Below, one piece after another: positions 54,149 through 63,185 of a DNA stretch of 64,000 nucleotides; position 1 is the first letter of the stretch; each line of letters begins with the position of its first letter. A program made the position numbers and the translations under genes. The notes under the pieces were generated by a model. The model was not told the DNA's origin. It saw only the letters and a list, made by a program, of their open reading frames with translations, and did no database searches. This stretch comes from Clostridium sp. OF09-36 (GTDB lineage: Bacteria > Bacillota > Clostridia > Lachnospirales > Lachnospiraceae), in NCBI RefSeq assembly GCF_003481985.1, contig NZ_QUMD01000007.1:62001-126000 (forward strand). The letters are read 5' to 3'.

Positions 54149-57100
54149 TTAGAACTCAATCACTTCCGGTCCGTGTGTAAACGCGGAAATGGTTGCTTTT
54201 GCGTGTTTGAAATAAAACACCTCAGTGTTTCCGTCATCCTCGGAGTACATGCTCCGTAAGGTTGGGTATGCATTCAGCATGGACTCCCGGGCTGCTCTGC
54301 TGTCATCCTCTGTCAGCTCGCCCGCTACGCGGATCCACTCACCATCCTTGAATGCCGTGAGCTCTGCCTTCGGGTTTGCATGCAGCTGCTTTGAAACATC
54401 CTTCACCTTTCCGGTCTGGATGTAAAGTCTGCCCTCGTAGATATGTGCAGTGCCGAACGGGCGTACGCGCGGCTGGTCGCCCTCTGTGGTTGCCAGGTAG
54501 TAGGTGCCTGCATCCTGCAGGAATTTCTCTACGCGCTCAATGCCGCTGTAGGTTACCGGCTTCACCTTCGCGATGTCGATCAGCGTCAGCGCTTTCGCGC
54601 GGTTCTCCAGACTGGTTGCCAGAGCACCTGCGGTATCTAAGCTGGTAAGTACATGCACGCCAGTCTCGATGGCGTTACGGCGGATGACAAAGCCGTCACG
54701 GCTTCTCTCTGCGCCCTGCTGCGGAATGTCGATGACCAGATCAATCTCATGACCCAGGATCAGGTCCATGATGTTCGGGGATTCCTGCTCAAGCTTGCGC
54801 ACGGTCAGGGCCTTCACGCCGTTCTCATTTAAGAACTTCGCGGTGCCGCGGGTGGCAAAGATCTTATAGCCGACGTTCTGGAAGCGTTTTGCGATCGGAA
54901 GCACGTTTTCCTTCTCGGAATCGCGGACGGTGATGATCATGTTTTTGTGCTTCGGCAGCTTCAGTCCTGCGCCCTCAAAGGCCTTGTACAGTGCCTCGTT
55001 GAAGGTATTTGCGATACCCAGACACTCACCGGTGGATTTCATCTCCGGTCCAAGGCTGATATCTGCGCCGCGGATCTTCTCGAAGGAGAATACCGGCATC
55101 TTGATGGCGATGTAGTCTGCCTTCTTCTGCAGACCTGGCTCGTATCCAAGCTCCTTTAAGGTATGTCCGCAGATCACCTGCGTTGCCAGCGGTACGATCG
55201 GGATTCCGGTTACCTTGCTGATGTACGGCACGGTTCTGGAGGAACGCGGGTTTACCTCGATGATGTAGACCTCGCCGTCTGACACGATGAACTGGATGTT
55301 GATCATGCCCCTGACATGAAGGGCCCGGGCCAGCTTTTCGGTGTAATCCACAAGCTTTGCCTCAACCGCCGGTGTGATGCTCGGCGCCGGGTATACGGAG
55401 ATACTGTCGCCGGAGTGAACGCCGGTACGCTCGATGTGTTCCATGATACCCGGGATCAGGATGTCTTTGCCGTCGCATACGGCATCGACCTCGATCTCCT
55501 TGCCGACAATGTATTTGTCGACAAGGATCGGATGATCCTGCGCGATCTGGTTGATGATGCCGATGAACTCGTCAATATCGTTGTCGCTGATGCAGATCTG
55601 CATGCCCTGGCCGCCAAGAACGTAGGACGGTCTTACCAGAACCGGGTAGCCTAAATCGTTGGCTGCCTTCTTTGCTTCCTCTGCGGTAAATACGGTGTGT
55701 CCGGCCGGTCTCGGGATCTGGCACTGTTCCAGGATCTCATCGAACAGTTCACGGTCCTCGGCTGCATCGACATCTTCAGCTGCGGTTCCCAGGATCGGAA
55801 CACCCATCTTCATCAGGGACTCAGTCAGCTTGATCGCGGTCTGGCCACCGAACTGAACGACAGCTCCGTCCGGTTTCTCGATATCAACAATGCTCTCGAC
55901 ATCTTCCGGGGTCAGCGGCTCGAAATACAGCTTATCTGCGATATCGAAGTCGGTACTTACGGTCTCCGGGTTGTTGTTTACGATAATAGTCTCGTATCCT
56001 TCTTTTTCAAACGCCCAGGTGCTGTGCACGGAACAGAAGTCGAACTCGATACCCTGGCCGATGCGGATCGGGCCGGAGCCGAGAACCAGAACTTTTTTCT
56101 TCTTGTGCTCCTCTTCCACCTCGCTGATGCCGTCGAAGCAGGAGTAGTAATACGGTGTCTCGGCCGCGAACTCTGCCGCACAGGTATCAACCATCTTGTA
56201 AGCGGCGCGGATGTTGTTTGCATGGCGCATTGCCTTGATCTCATCCTGGGAAACACCGGTCAATCTGGAAATAACATTGTCCGGGAACTCGATGCGCTTT
56301 GCTTCTTTTAATAATTCCGGAGTCAGCGGTCCCTTCTTTAATTGATCTTCCATCTCAACCAGAATTGCCAGCTTGTCGATGAACCAGAGATCAATCTTGG
56401 TGATGGCATGGATTTCTTCATAAGAAATGCCGCGGCGCAGCGCTTCTGCGATCACCCAGATACGGCGGTCATCTACCACATGCAGCTGTTCCAGAAGTGC
56501 GTCATGATCCAGCTCGCTGAAATCGTAGGAGAGCAGGCAGTCTACGTGCTGCTCCAGGGAGCGAATGGCTTTCATGAGTGCGCCCTCGAAGTTGGTGCAG
56601 ATACTCATAACCTCACCGGTTGCCTTCATCTGGGTTCCCAGGGTACGTTTTGCGCTGATGAATTTATCGAACGGAAGTCTCGGCATTTTTACGACACAGT
56701 AGTCTAACATCGGCTCGAAGCTTGCATAGGTCTTCTTGGTAACTGCATTCTTGATCTCGTCCAGGGTGTAACCAAGAGCGATCTTTGCTGCCACCTTTGC
56801 GATCGGGTATCCGGTTGCCTTGGAGGCCAGTGCGGAGGAACGGCTTACACGCGGGTTTACCTCGATGACGCAGTACTCAAAGCTGGTCGGATGCAGGGCG
56901 TACTGTACGTTGCAGCCGCCGGTGATGCCCAGCTCACTGATGATGTTTAATGCGGAGGTACGCAGCATCTGGTACTCCTTGTCGCCCAGAGTCTGGGACG
57001 GAGCCACTACGATGCTGTCGCCGGTGTGAACGCCGACCGGGTCCAGGTTTTCCATGTTGCAGACGGTGATCACGTTGCCTGCGCTGTCGCGCATTACCTC

Positions 57101-57754
57101 GTACTCGATTTCCTTCCAGCCTGCGATGCAGCGCTCTACCAGAACCTGACCTACACGGGAAAGACGCAGGCCGTTTTCCAGGATCTCACGGCACTGTTCC
57201 GGGTTCTCGGCAATACCGCCGCCGCTTCCGCCCAGGGTGTATGCCGGACGAAGCACGATCGGGTAACCGATCTTGTCTGCGATGCGAAGGCCGTCCTCTA
57301 CGTTCTCGACGATGTCAGACGGAGCAACCGGCTCGCCGATCTTCTCCATGGTCTCCTTGAACATCTCACGGTCCTCGGCCTTTTTGATGGTCAGTGCAGT
57401 GGTACCGATAAGGCGGACGTTATTTTCTTTTAAGAAGCCTGCCTCCTCAAGCTCCATGGCAAGGTTTAAGCCTGCCTGGCCGCCCAGGGTCGGAAGCACG
57501 CTGTCCGGTTTTTCTTTTTTGATGAGCTGCTCTACCACTTCCAGGGTCAGCGGCTCAATGTATACGCGGTCTGCAATGTCTTTATCGGTCATAATGGTTG
57601 CCGGGTTGGAGTTTAACAGAACAACCTCGATGCCCTCTTCCTTTAAGGAACGGCAGGCCTGGGTTCCGGCGTAGTCAAATTCAGCTGCCTGGCCGATGAC
57701 GATCGGGCCAGATCCAAGTACAAGAACTTTCTTAATCTCAGGATTCTTCGGCAT
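54149..57754 (-). CDS. carB: Carbamoyl-phosphate synthase large subunit fused to a PNPOx-like flavin-binding domain
   Basis: Makes carbamoyl phosphate for pyrimidine and arginine synthesis from bicarbonate, ATP and ammonia delivered by CarA. Residues 1 to about 1064 are a complete CarB: two ATP-grasp halves (VLVLGSGPIVIGQAAEFDYA and VLVLGSGPIRIGQGIEFDF), LRPAYTLGGSGGG, VRPSYVLGGQGMQI, and the allosteric MGS-like domain ending NRAKALTLIDIAKV. About 137 further residues follow in the same frame without a stop. They resemble a free-standing pyridoxamine-phosphate-oxidase-like split-barrel protein (FLQDAGTYYLATTEGDQPRV, RPFGTAHIYEGRLYIQTGK, VFYFKHAKATIS). Normal CarB has about 1070 residues. The start overlaps the carA stop (TAATG). 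Confidence 0.95.
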   Translation of the reverse strand: MPKNPEIKKVLVLGSGPIVIGQAAEFDYAGTQACRSLKEEGIEVVLLNSNPATIMTDKDIADRVYIEPLTLEVVEQLIKKEKPDSVLPTLGGQAGLNLAMELEEAGFLKENNVRLIGTTALTIKKAEDREMFKETMEKIGEPVAPSDIVENVEDGLRIADKIGYPIVLRPAYTLGGSGGGIAENPEQCREILENGLRLSRVGQVLVERCIAGWKEIEYEVMRDSAGNVITVCNMENLDPVGVHTGDSIVVAPSQTLGDKEYQMLRTSALNIISELGITGGCNVQYALHPTSFEYCVIEVNPRVSRSSALASKATGYPIAKVAAKIALGYTLDEIKNAVTKKTYASFEPMLDYCVVKMPRLPFDKFISAKRTLGTQMKATGEVMSICTNFEGALMKAIRSLEQHVDCLLSYDFSELDHDALLEQLHVVDDRRIWVIAEALRRGISYEEIHAITKIDLWFIDKLAILVEMEDQLKKGPLTPELLKEAKRIEFPDNVISRLTGVSQDEIKAMRHANNIRAAYKMVDTCAAEFAAETPYYYSCFDGISEVEEEHKKKKVLVLGSGPIRIGQGIEFDFCSVHSTWAFEKEGYETIIVNNNPETVSTDFDIADKLYFEPLTPEDVESIVDIEKPDGAVVQFGGQTAIKLTESLMKMGVPILGTAAEDVDAAEDRELFDEILEQCQIPRPAGHTVFTAEEAKKAANDLGYPVLVRPSYVLGGQGMQICISDNDIDEFIGIINQIAQDHPILVDKYIVGKEIEVDAVCDGKDILIPGIMEHIERTGVHSGDSISVYPAPSITPAVEAKLVDYTEKLARALHVRGMINIQFIVSDGEVYIIEVNPRSSRTVPYISKVTGIPIVPLATQVICGHTLKELGYEPGLQKKADYIAIKMPVFSFEKIRGADISLGPEMKSTGECLGIANTFNEALYKAFEGAGLKLPKHKNMIITVRDSEKENVLPIAKRFQNVGYKIFATRGTAKFLNENGVKALTVRKLEQESPNIMDLILGHEIDLVIDIPQQGAERSRDGFVIRRNAIETGVHVLTSLDTAGALATSLENRAKALTLIDIAKVKPVTYSGIERVEKFLQDAGTYYLATTEGDQPRVRPFGTAHIYEGRLYIQTGKVKDVSKQLHANPKAELTAFKDGEWIRVAGELTEDDSRAARESMLNAYPTLRSMYSEDDGNTEVFYFKHAKATISAFTHGPEVIEF

Positions 57755-58845
57755 TAGTTATTTCCTCCCATCATGTTGATAAAACGATCGAACAGGTACG
57801 CGGAGTCCTGCGGTCCCGGACATGCTTCCGGATGATACTGTACAGTGAAAATATTTTTTCCTACATATTTTAAGCCTTCGTTGGTTCCATCGTTGACATT
57901 GGTAAATGCCGGAACGGCTACATTCGGGTCCAGGCTCTTCGGATCAACTGCATATCCATGGTTCTGGGATGAGATAATGGCACGGCCGGTTTCTGCATCC
58001 TTGACCGGATGGTTTCCGCCGCGGTGGCCGTATTTTAATTTGAAGGTATCTGCTCCGGTTGCCAGTGCCATAAGCTGGTGGCCAAGACAGATTGCGAAGA
58101 TCGGCACATCGGACTCGTACAGCTTGCGGATCTCTTTGATGATCTCAACGTTCTCCTTCGGATCTCCCGGGCCGTTGGACAGCATGATGCCATCCGGGCT
58201 GGATGCGAGGATTTCTTCTGCAGTTGTATCACAGGGATAAATGGTGACTTCGCAGCCACGCTGTGCCAGGGAACGGGCGATGTTGCGCTTTGCTCCAAGA
58301 TCGAGAAGCGCTACTTTTTTGATCGGCTTCTCAAATGCATCGGACGCCGGAAGGATATACTTTTCTTTGCAGGAGGTTTTCTTTACCACTCCGGTCACGG
58401 TGTAGGCATGCATGCGGGCGATCGGGTCGGTCAGATCGTCATACTCTCTGGTGGTGATCATGCCGTTCATAGTGCCCTTCTCACGTAAGATCTTGGTGAG
58501 CGCGCGGGTATCAACACCGCTGATTCCCGGGATGTCATATTTCTCGAGAAAATTCTGAATGGTATCCTCACTGCGGAAATTGCTTGGAATGCGGGACAGC
58601 TCGCGGACAATATATCCGTCCGGCCATGGTCTGTCAGACTCCATATCCTCATAACAAATACCATAGTTGCCGATCAGCGGGTAAGTCATAACAACGGCCT
58701 GTCCTGCGTAAGACGGGTCAGTCAGAACCTCCAGATAACCGGTCATAGAGGTATTGAATACGATTTCGCTGATGACCTCGCGGGTAGAACCGATGCTGGT
58801 TCCCTCGAACACGGTGCCATCTTCCAGAATAAGAAATGCTTTCAT
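57754..58845 (-). CDS. carA: Carbamoyl-phosphate synthase small subunit
   Basis: The glutaminase subunit that passes ammonia to CarB. The N-terminal domain has LILEDGTVFEGTSIG and MTGYLEVLTDPSYAGQ. The class I amidotransferase has nucleophile Cys in FAICLGHQL and the His-Glu pair in VQYHPEACPGP, with LSNGPGDP at the oxyanion loop. The start was chosen at ATG 58845 (363 residues), with AAAGGA upstream; the frame is open to 58917 but that stretch is leader. A promoter lies about 95 bases upstream. Confidence 0.96.
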   Translation of the reverse strand: MKAFLILEDGTVFEGTSIGSTREVISEIVFNTSMTGYLEVLTDPSYAGQAVVMTYPLIGNYGICYEDMESDRPWPDGYIVRELSRIPSNFRSEDTIQNFLEKYDIPGISGVDTRALTKILREKGTMNGMITTREYDDLTDPIARMHAYTVTGVVKKTSCKEKYILPASDAFEKPIKKVALLDLGAKRNIARSLAQRGCEVTIYPCDTTAEEILASSPDGIMLSNGPGDPKENVEIIKEIRKLYESDVPIFAICLGHQLMALATGADTFKLKYGHRGGNHPVKDAETGRAIISSQNHGYAVDPKSLDPNVAVPAFTNVNDGTNEGLKYVGKNIFTVQYHPEACPGPQDSAYLFDRFINMMGGNN

Positions 58846-58940
58846 GGGGGAGTACCTATCCTTTCTTTCATCCGTATTATTGTATTGTATGATGCGGTTT
58901 TGGGTCTTTGTATACACTTACATCAGCCCAAATTGATAGA

Positions 58941-58969
58941 ATTATACATGATATACTATCGTTATGCAA
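58941..58969 (-). promoter_or_regulatory. carAB promoter
   Basis: On the minus strand TTGCAT (58964-58969), 17 bases, perfect TATAAT (58941-58946). The leader to the carA ATG is about 90 bases; no PyrR-type attenuator hairpin with a T-run is recognisable in it. The same 274-base gap must hold the promoter of the divergent plus-strand gene, which I could not identify. Confidence 0.7.
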
Positions 58970-59119
58970 GCTGATTTATCTTTATTCAATATTACTTTTA
59001 GTTAGGCGCTATGCCCCATTGCCGGAGCACGTTTCTTTTCTCTGTTTTGACAGGCACGCAAGCCGCCTCTCTTTCATATTCTGCTATGATGATCCATCCA
59101 AAGATCCGAGGAATCTTTT

Positions 59120-60394
59120 ATGCCAAAAAACATCGGTATCGCTTCCACTGAGCTGACCTCCAGCGGCCTCTTGCAGGTCAATGTGGTCAATGTCCAGAAT
59201 AACTTTCCCATCCGCAATGCCAGGATTCGCATTTCCTATTCCGGCGAACCCGCCTCCCCATTAGAAGAGCTGACCACCAATGCATCTGGCCAGACAGAAG
59301 AAGTCTCTCTCGCAGCGCCGCCGTTAGAATTCAGTCTCCGACCAGGCGAAGGCCAGCCATACGCAGACTATAACATTACCGTGGAAGCACCGGGTTTTAA
59401 GCCGGTAACCGTGGAGGGCACCGAAGTTCTGCCCGACGCAACGGCCATCCAGCCCATCCGCATGGAACTGGAATCAGACCCGGAGCCGGAAGAAAATCCC
59501 ATCGTCATTCCGGAACATACCCTCTACGGGAACTACCCGCCCAAGATTGCAGAAACAGAGATCCAGCCGGTAGGGGAAAGCGGCGAGATCGTGTTAAGCC
59601 GGGTAGTCGTGCCGCAGACGATCGTCGTTCACGACGGGCCGCCAGCCAGCAATGCACAGGACTATTACGTCCCGTACCGGGACTACATCAAAAATGTTGC
59701 CTCCAGCGAGATCTATGCCACCTGGCCGCAGTCCTCCATCACCGCCAATGTCCTTGCCATCATGAGCTTTACTTTAAACCGGGTCTACACGGAGCACTAC
59801 CGCAACCGCGGGTATGACTTCACCATCACCTCATCCACCGCCTTTGACCACAAATGGATCCCCGGAAGAAATATCTTTGAAAGTATCTCCGTCATCGTGG
59901 ACGAAATCTTTGACAATTACCTCTCCCGGCCAGGCGTGCGCCAGCCGATCCTGACCCAGTACTGCGACGGAAGACAGGTGCAGTGCTTAAACCGCGGATG
60001 GATGACGCAGTGGGGCTCCTGCTCCCTTGGGGAACGCGGCTACAGTCCGATTGAGATCCTGCGGCATTACTACGGTGACAGTATCTACATCAATACCGCA
60101 GAAGAAATATCCGGTATTCCGGCCTCCTGGCCCGGGTATGATCTGGGTATTGGTTCTTCTGGTCAGAAAGTGATGCAGCTGCAGGAGCAGTTAGATGCCA
60201 TTGCCACTGTCTATACTGCCATCCCACGTGTAGCTGCAGACGGCATCTACGGACCTTCCACCGCTGCTTCCGTGCGGGAGTTCCAGTCCATCTTCGGACT
60301 TGGGGAAACCGGCGTTACCGACTTTGCAACCTGGTATAAAATTTCGCATATCTATGTGGGAGTTTCCGGGATTGGAGAGTTGTATGGGGCATAA
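59120..60394 (+). CDS. SpoIID-like/peptidoglycan-binding protein without signal peptide
   Basis: A 424-residue protein. Residues about 15-115 look like a beta-sandwich carboxypeptidase-regulatory or Cna-B-like fold (VVNVQNNFPIRNARIRISY, ITVEAPGFKPVTVEG). A Pro/Glu-rich linker follows. The central part (YYVPYRDYIKNVASSEIY, ATWPQSSITANVLAIMSFTL) resembles SpoIID-type domains, and a C-terminal peptidoglycan-binding domain has LGIGSSGQKVMQLQEQL and ADGIYGPSTAASVREFQ. There is no signal peptide or membrane helix, although its binding domain targets cell wall. A spore cortex or coat location, reached from the mother-cell cytoplasm, would explain this. The ribosome-binding site is GAGGAA. It ends at a strong terminator. 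Confidence 0.75.
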   Translation: MPKNIGIASTELTSSGLLQVNVVNVQNNFPIRNARIRISYSGEPASPLEELTTNASGQTEEVSLAAPPLEFSLRPGEGQPYADYNITVEAPGFKPVTVEGTEVLPDATAIQPIRMELESDPEPEENPIVIPEHTLYGNYPPKIAETEIQPVGESGEIVLSRVVVPQTIVVHDGPPASNAQDYYVPYRDYIKNVASSEIYATWPQSSITANVLAIMSFTLNRVYTEHYRNRGYDFTITSSTAFDHKWIPGRNIFESISVIVDEIFDNYLSRPGVRQPILTQYCDGRQVQCLNRGWMTQWGSCSLGERGYSPIEILRHYYGDSIYINTAEEISGIPASWPGYDLGIGSSGQKVMQLQEQLDAIATVYTAIPRVAADGIYGPSTAASVREFQSIFGLGETGVTDFATWYKISHIYVGVSGIGELYGA

Positions 60395-60430
60395 AGCGTG
60401 GCGTCCGGATTTTCCGGACCCATAATGCAA

Positions 60431-60484
60431 AACAGCGAAAGTCAGGGATGCCTGACGGTCCCCTGACTTTCGCTGTTGTTTTTT
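60431..60484. terminator. Bidirectional terminator between convergent genes
   Basis: A perfect 17-bp stem (60431-60447 with 60461-60477; arms AACAGCGAAAGTCAGGG type) has a 13-base loop. It is followed by TTTTTT on the plus strand and flanked by TTTT on the minus strand. It ends the plus-strand gene and the hflX transcript. Confidence 0.85.
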
Positions 60485-60574
60485 CACTTTCGCCCAGACA
60501 ATAAAACATAGTCGTTTCGAAAAACATCTATCCTGTGATCAGACTTCCAAATAGTTCTGCCGGTACATACGCCT

Positions 60575-61780
60575 TCACGGCGATGCCGTCGGCTGATACT
60601 CCTCACTCAGCAGTTCCCCGTACTTGCGGATGGTCTGGATCTTTCCGGCCTCCTGATAGGAAAATACGCGTTCCAGATACACCTTCTGGCTGCGCAGGAT
60701 CTGTTCCAAGGTACTTAGCAGCTCGTCCAAACCAGCTCCGGTCTTTGCAGAGATCTGTACCTGATAGTCGGACTGCAGGTCCCTCGGAAACTCGCTGTCT
60801 TCCTTCTGGTCGATCTTGTTGAATACGGTAACGATGATCTTATCCCCGACCTTCAGTTCCCGCAAAGTCTCGTAAACCACATGCATCTGCATATCCATGT
60901 TTGGATTGGAGCAGTCTACCACATGCAGGATGATGTCGCTGTATTTTGCCTCCTCCAGCGTACTCTTAAATGCCTCGATCAGATGATGCGGCAGCTTGCG
61001 GATAAAACCGACCGTATCGGTCAGCATGATCTGCTGCCCGCTCTCCAGTGCCAGATTGCGGGTGGTTGGATCCAGCGTTGCAAACAGCTTATCCTCTGCC
61101 AGAATGCCTGCATCCGTCAGCCGGTTCAAAAGTGTGGATTTTCCGGCATTGGTATATCCGACGATCGCCGCTACCGGTGTGTGGGCCTTCTCGCGCTGCT
61201 TGCGGATAACGTCACGGTGGCGTTTTACTTCTTCTAATTCTGATTTTAACTGGCCGATGCGCTCATGAATGAGACGGCGGTCCATCTCCAGCTTTTTCTC
61301 GCCCGGTCCCCTGGTTCCGATACCACCGCCCAGACGGGACAGGGAGCTTCGCAAGCCGACCAGACGTGCCGCACGGTACTTTAACTGGGCCAGCTCTACC
61401 TGGATCTTTCCCTCGCTGGTCGTCGCACGGGATGCGAAAATATCCAGAATGACCATGGTACGGTCCATAACCTTGGTGTCCAGTGCATCCTCTAAGTTTC
61501 GAAGCTGTGCCGGGGAAAGTTCATCGTCGCAGACTACACCGGTTGCCTTAAGCTCCCAGATCCGTTCCCGCACTTCGTCAATCTTTCCTTTTCCAAGGTA
61601 GGTGCCCGGATGGATGCGCTCGCGGTTCTGGATCATCTTATCCACGGTGACACCGCCCGCGGTCTTCACAAGCTCCTCCAGCTCGTCCAGGGAAGCGCGG
61701 GTATCGTCCTCATCGTCGGTGCTGACTGCAATAAGAATGACACGCTCCTCGATTTCTTTCATATCAAATAATTCTGCCAT
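60575..61780 (-). CDS. hflX: GTPase HflX
   Basis: A ribosome-associated GTPase that splits stalled 70S ribosomes, notably under stress. The N-terminal HflX domain has IHPGTYLGKGKIDEVRE and CDDELSPAQLRNLED. The family signature RAARLVGLRSSLSRLGGGIG and GTRGPGEKKLEMDRR is followed by a GTPase domain: G1 GYTNAGKSTLLN, G3 DTVGFI, G4 FNKIDQ. The start ATG 61780 follows AGGAG, giving 401 residues. It is the last gene of a scpB-dut-TPR-hflX run. Confidence 0.95.
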   Translation of the reverse strand: MAELFDMKEIEERVILIAVSTDDEDDTRASLDELEELVKTAGGVTVDKMIQNRERIHPGTYLGKGKIDEVRERIWELKATGVVCDDELSPAQLRNLEDALDTKVMDRTMVILDIFASRATTSEGKIQVELAQLKYRAARLVGLRSSLSRLGGGIGTRGPGEKKLEMDRRLIHERIGQLKSELEEVKRHRDVIRKQREKAHTPVAAIVGYTNAGKSTLLNRLTDAGILAEDKLFATLDPTTRNLALESGQQIMLTDTVGFIRKLPHHLIEAFKSTLEEAKYSDIILHVVDCSNPNMDMQMHVVYETLRELKVGDKIIVTVFNKIDQKEDSEFPRDLQSDYQVQISAKTGAGLDELLSTLEQILRSQKVYLERVFSYQEAGKIQTIRKYGELLSEEYQPTASP

Positions 61781-61858
61781 AAATGTTATTACTCCTAATT
61801 GTTGCCATATCGGATTTTCCAAAAATTCCCACGGCTGTCCTGGCGGGCTTCTGGAATT

Positions 61859-62748
61859 TTAGTTGTTGCCCTGGCGGGTTCTCAGAAATGCCAGTTCCCT
61901 TGCTGCATTTCCTTCTGCTGTATATTTCTGGTCGTAATCCTCCAGGATTTCCAGTGCCTTTTTGTAATCGCCCTTATACTCCCAGGCAACGGCCTGGTTG
62001 AAGGTGAGTTCTTTTCTGCCCTCGTCATCGGCCCCGGCTTCGGAAAGACCAGTCTCAATGGTATTTAACGCCTCATCATAATTTCCGGCATTGATCTGGT
62101 CCTTTGCCATACGGTTATAGATCTGACCAGAAATAACACCCAGTGTCAGTGCCCGGTCATAATCGCCGGTTTCCAGCAGGCAGAGGGCAAGTCCCGTCCG
62201 GTACGTCTCATTCTGCTCGTCTTTTCCGTACAACGTCTCGTAGGTCGCGAGTGCCGCCTGGTAATCCTCACTCCGGTACTCGGTCTCAGCCCGGTAAAGA
62301 AGCATCTGGCTTTCAAAGCTGCCAATCTTTCCATGGTTCAGGTCGATGGCCGCATTAAAGTCTGTGACCGCCTGCTCGTAATTCTGGCTGTCTAACGCAG
62401 CAATTCCCTGTTCAGCATATTCCTGACGGTGCTTCTGGAGCGATGCCTGGCGAAAGCCAAATGCCCCTCCTCCGGCCAGCAATACCACTACAGCCAGGCT
62501 GCCATCATCTGGCGGCGCCGTCTTCTCTGTTGTCTGCGGCGGCGGGCGATCTGACGGGCCCGGACCGGTGAATATGCTGACTGATTCATCGGCCGGCTTG
62601 TTATCTGGTTTGCTGTCTGACTTGCTGTCCGATTTGCTGCCCGGCTTGCTGCCTGGTTTGTTGTCCGGCTCCCGGCTGGCTTTCTGGTTTGGCGTCCCGT
62701 TTGTCTGTGCATGCTGTTATCTGTATACTCTTCCCTGCCCATATGCAC
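61859..62748 (-). CDS. TPR-repeat membrane protein with Arg-rich repetitive N-terminus, frameshifted
   Basis: A protein of 296 residues after repair. The N-terminal cytosolic part holds a degenerate 4-residue repeat (Arg/Asn/Ser/Gln pattern, residues about 20-55) and a poly-Arg cluster (ARRRRQQRRRRRQ). One membrane helix follows (MMAALAVVVLLAGGGAFGF after repair), then an extracytoplasmic domain of TPR repeats (GIAALDSQNYEQAVTDFNAA, EYRSEDYQAALATYETLYG, INAGNYDEALNTIETGL, YKGDYKKALEILEDYD). One base missing at 62497-62498 (GG should be GGG on the plus strand) splits it. It starts two bases after dut. Likely a protein-protein scaffold at the envelope; partner unknown. Confidence 0.7.
62593..62664. 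repeat. Six degenerate 12-bp tandem repeats
   Basis: Six units of about 12 bp (pattern CYGRYTTGYTGY on the plus strand, for example CTGGTTTGCTGT then CTGACTTGCTGT). They encode the four-residue repeat at the N-terminus of the TPR membrane protein. Units vary at two to four bases. Confidence 0.75.
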
Positions 62749-62750
62749 AC

Positions 62751-63185
62751 TTACCTTCTTCCAGTGCTTCCGATCCCGCCACGGTCTTCATGATCCAGGG
62801 AATCGGTTTCCTCAAACTCGATTGCCGGCTGATGCTCCATGATTCGGAACTGGCAGATACGGTCTCCCTTGCTGATCTTTGTATCACGCAGTGCGTATGC
62901 CGGAAAAAACCACTGATCATTGTCACCACAATAGCTTTCGTCGATCACACCCATATGGTTGGTCTGGATGATGCCAAAGTTTTTATAGGTGCTGCTTCTC
63001 GGAACCACGTGGGCCTCATACCCTTTTGGCAGTTCCATGGCAATGCCAAGCGGAACCAGTTTAAATTCGCCCGCTTTCATTTCTACATCTTCTGCGGCCC
63101 GAAGGTCGATCCAGTCAGACTTGCCGTCAATGTAGGTTAATTTCTCCATATCTTCATGAAAATATTTAATTCTGATCTTCTGCAT
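62751..63185 (-). CDS. dut: dUTP diphosphatase
   Basis: Hydrolyses dUTP to dUMP, keeping uracil out of DNA. The 144-residue protein has the trimeric dUTPase motifs: SDWIDLRAAEDVEM (motif 1), VPRSSTYKNFGI (motif 2), GVIDESYCGDND (motif 3, catalytic Asp), GDRICQFRI (motif 4) and the glycine-rich tail RGGIGSTGR (motif 5). Its start lies inside the 3-prime end of scpB (20-base overlap), so the two are coupled. Confidence 0.94.
   Translation of the reverse strand: MQKIRIKYFHEDMEKLTYIDGKSDWIDLRAAEDVEMKAGEFKLVPLGIAMELPKGYEAHVVPRSSTYKNFGIIQTNHMGVIDESYCGDNDQWFFPAYALRDTKISKGDRICQFRIMEHQPAIEFEETDSLDHEDRGGIGSTGRR

Noticed and set aside
55697..56311. 204-codon plus-strand frame opposite carB
   Set aside because: Antisense of conserved ATP-grasp coding sequence, no independent evidence.
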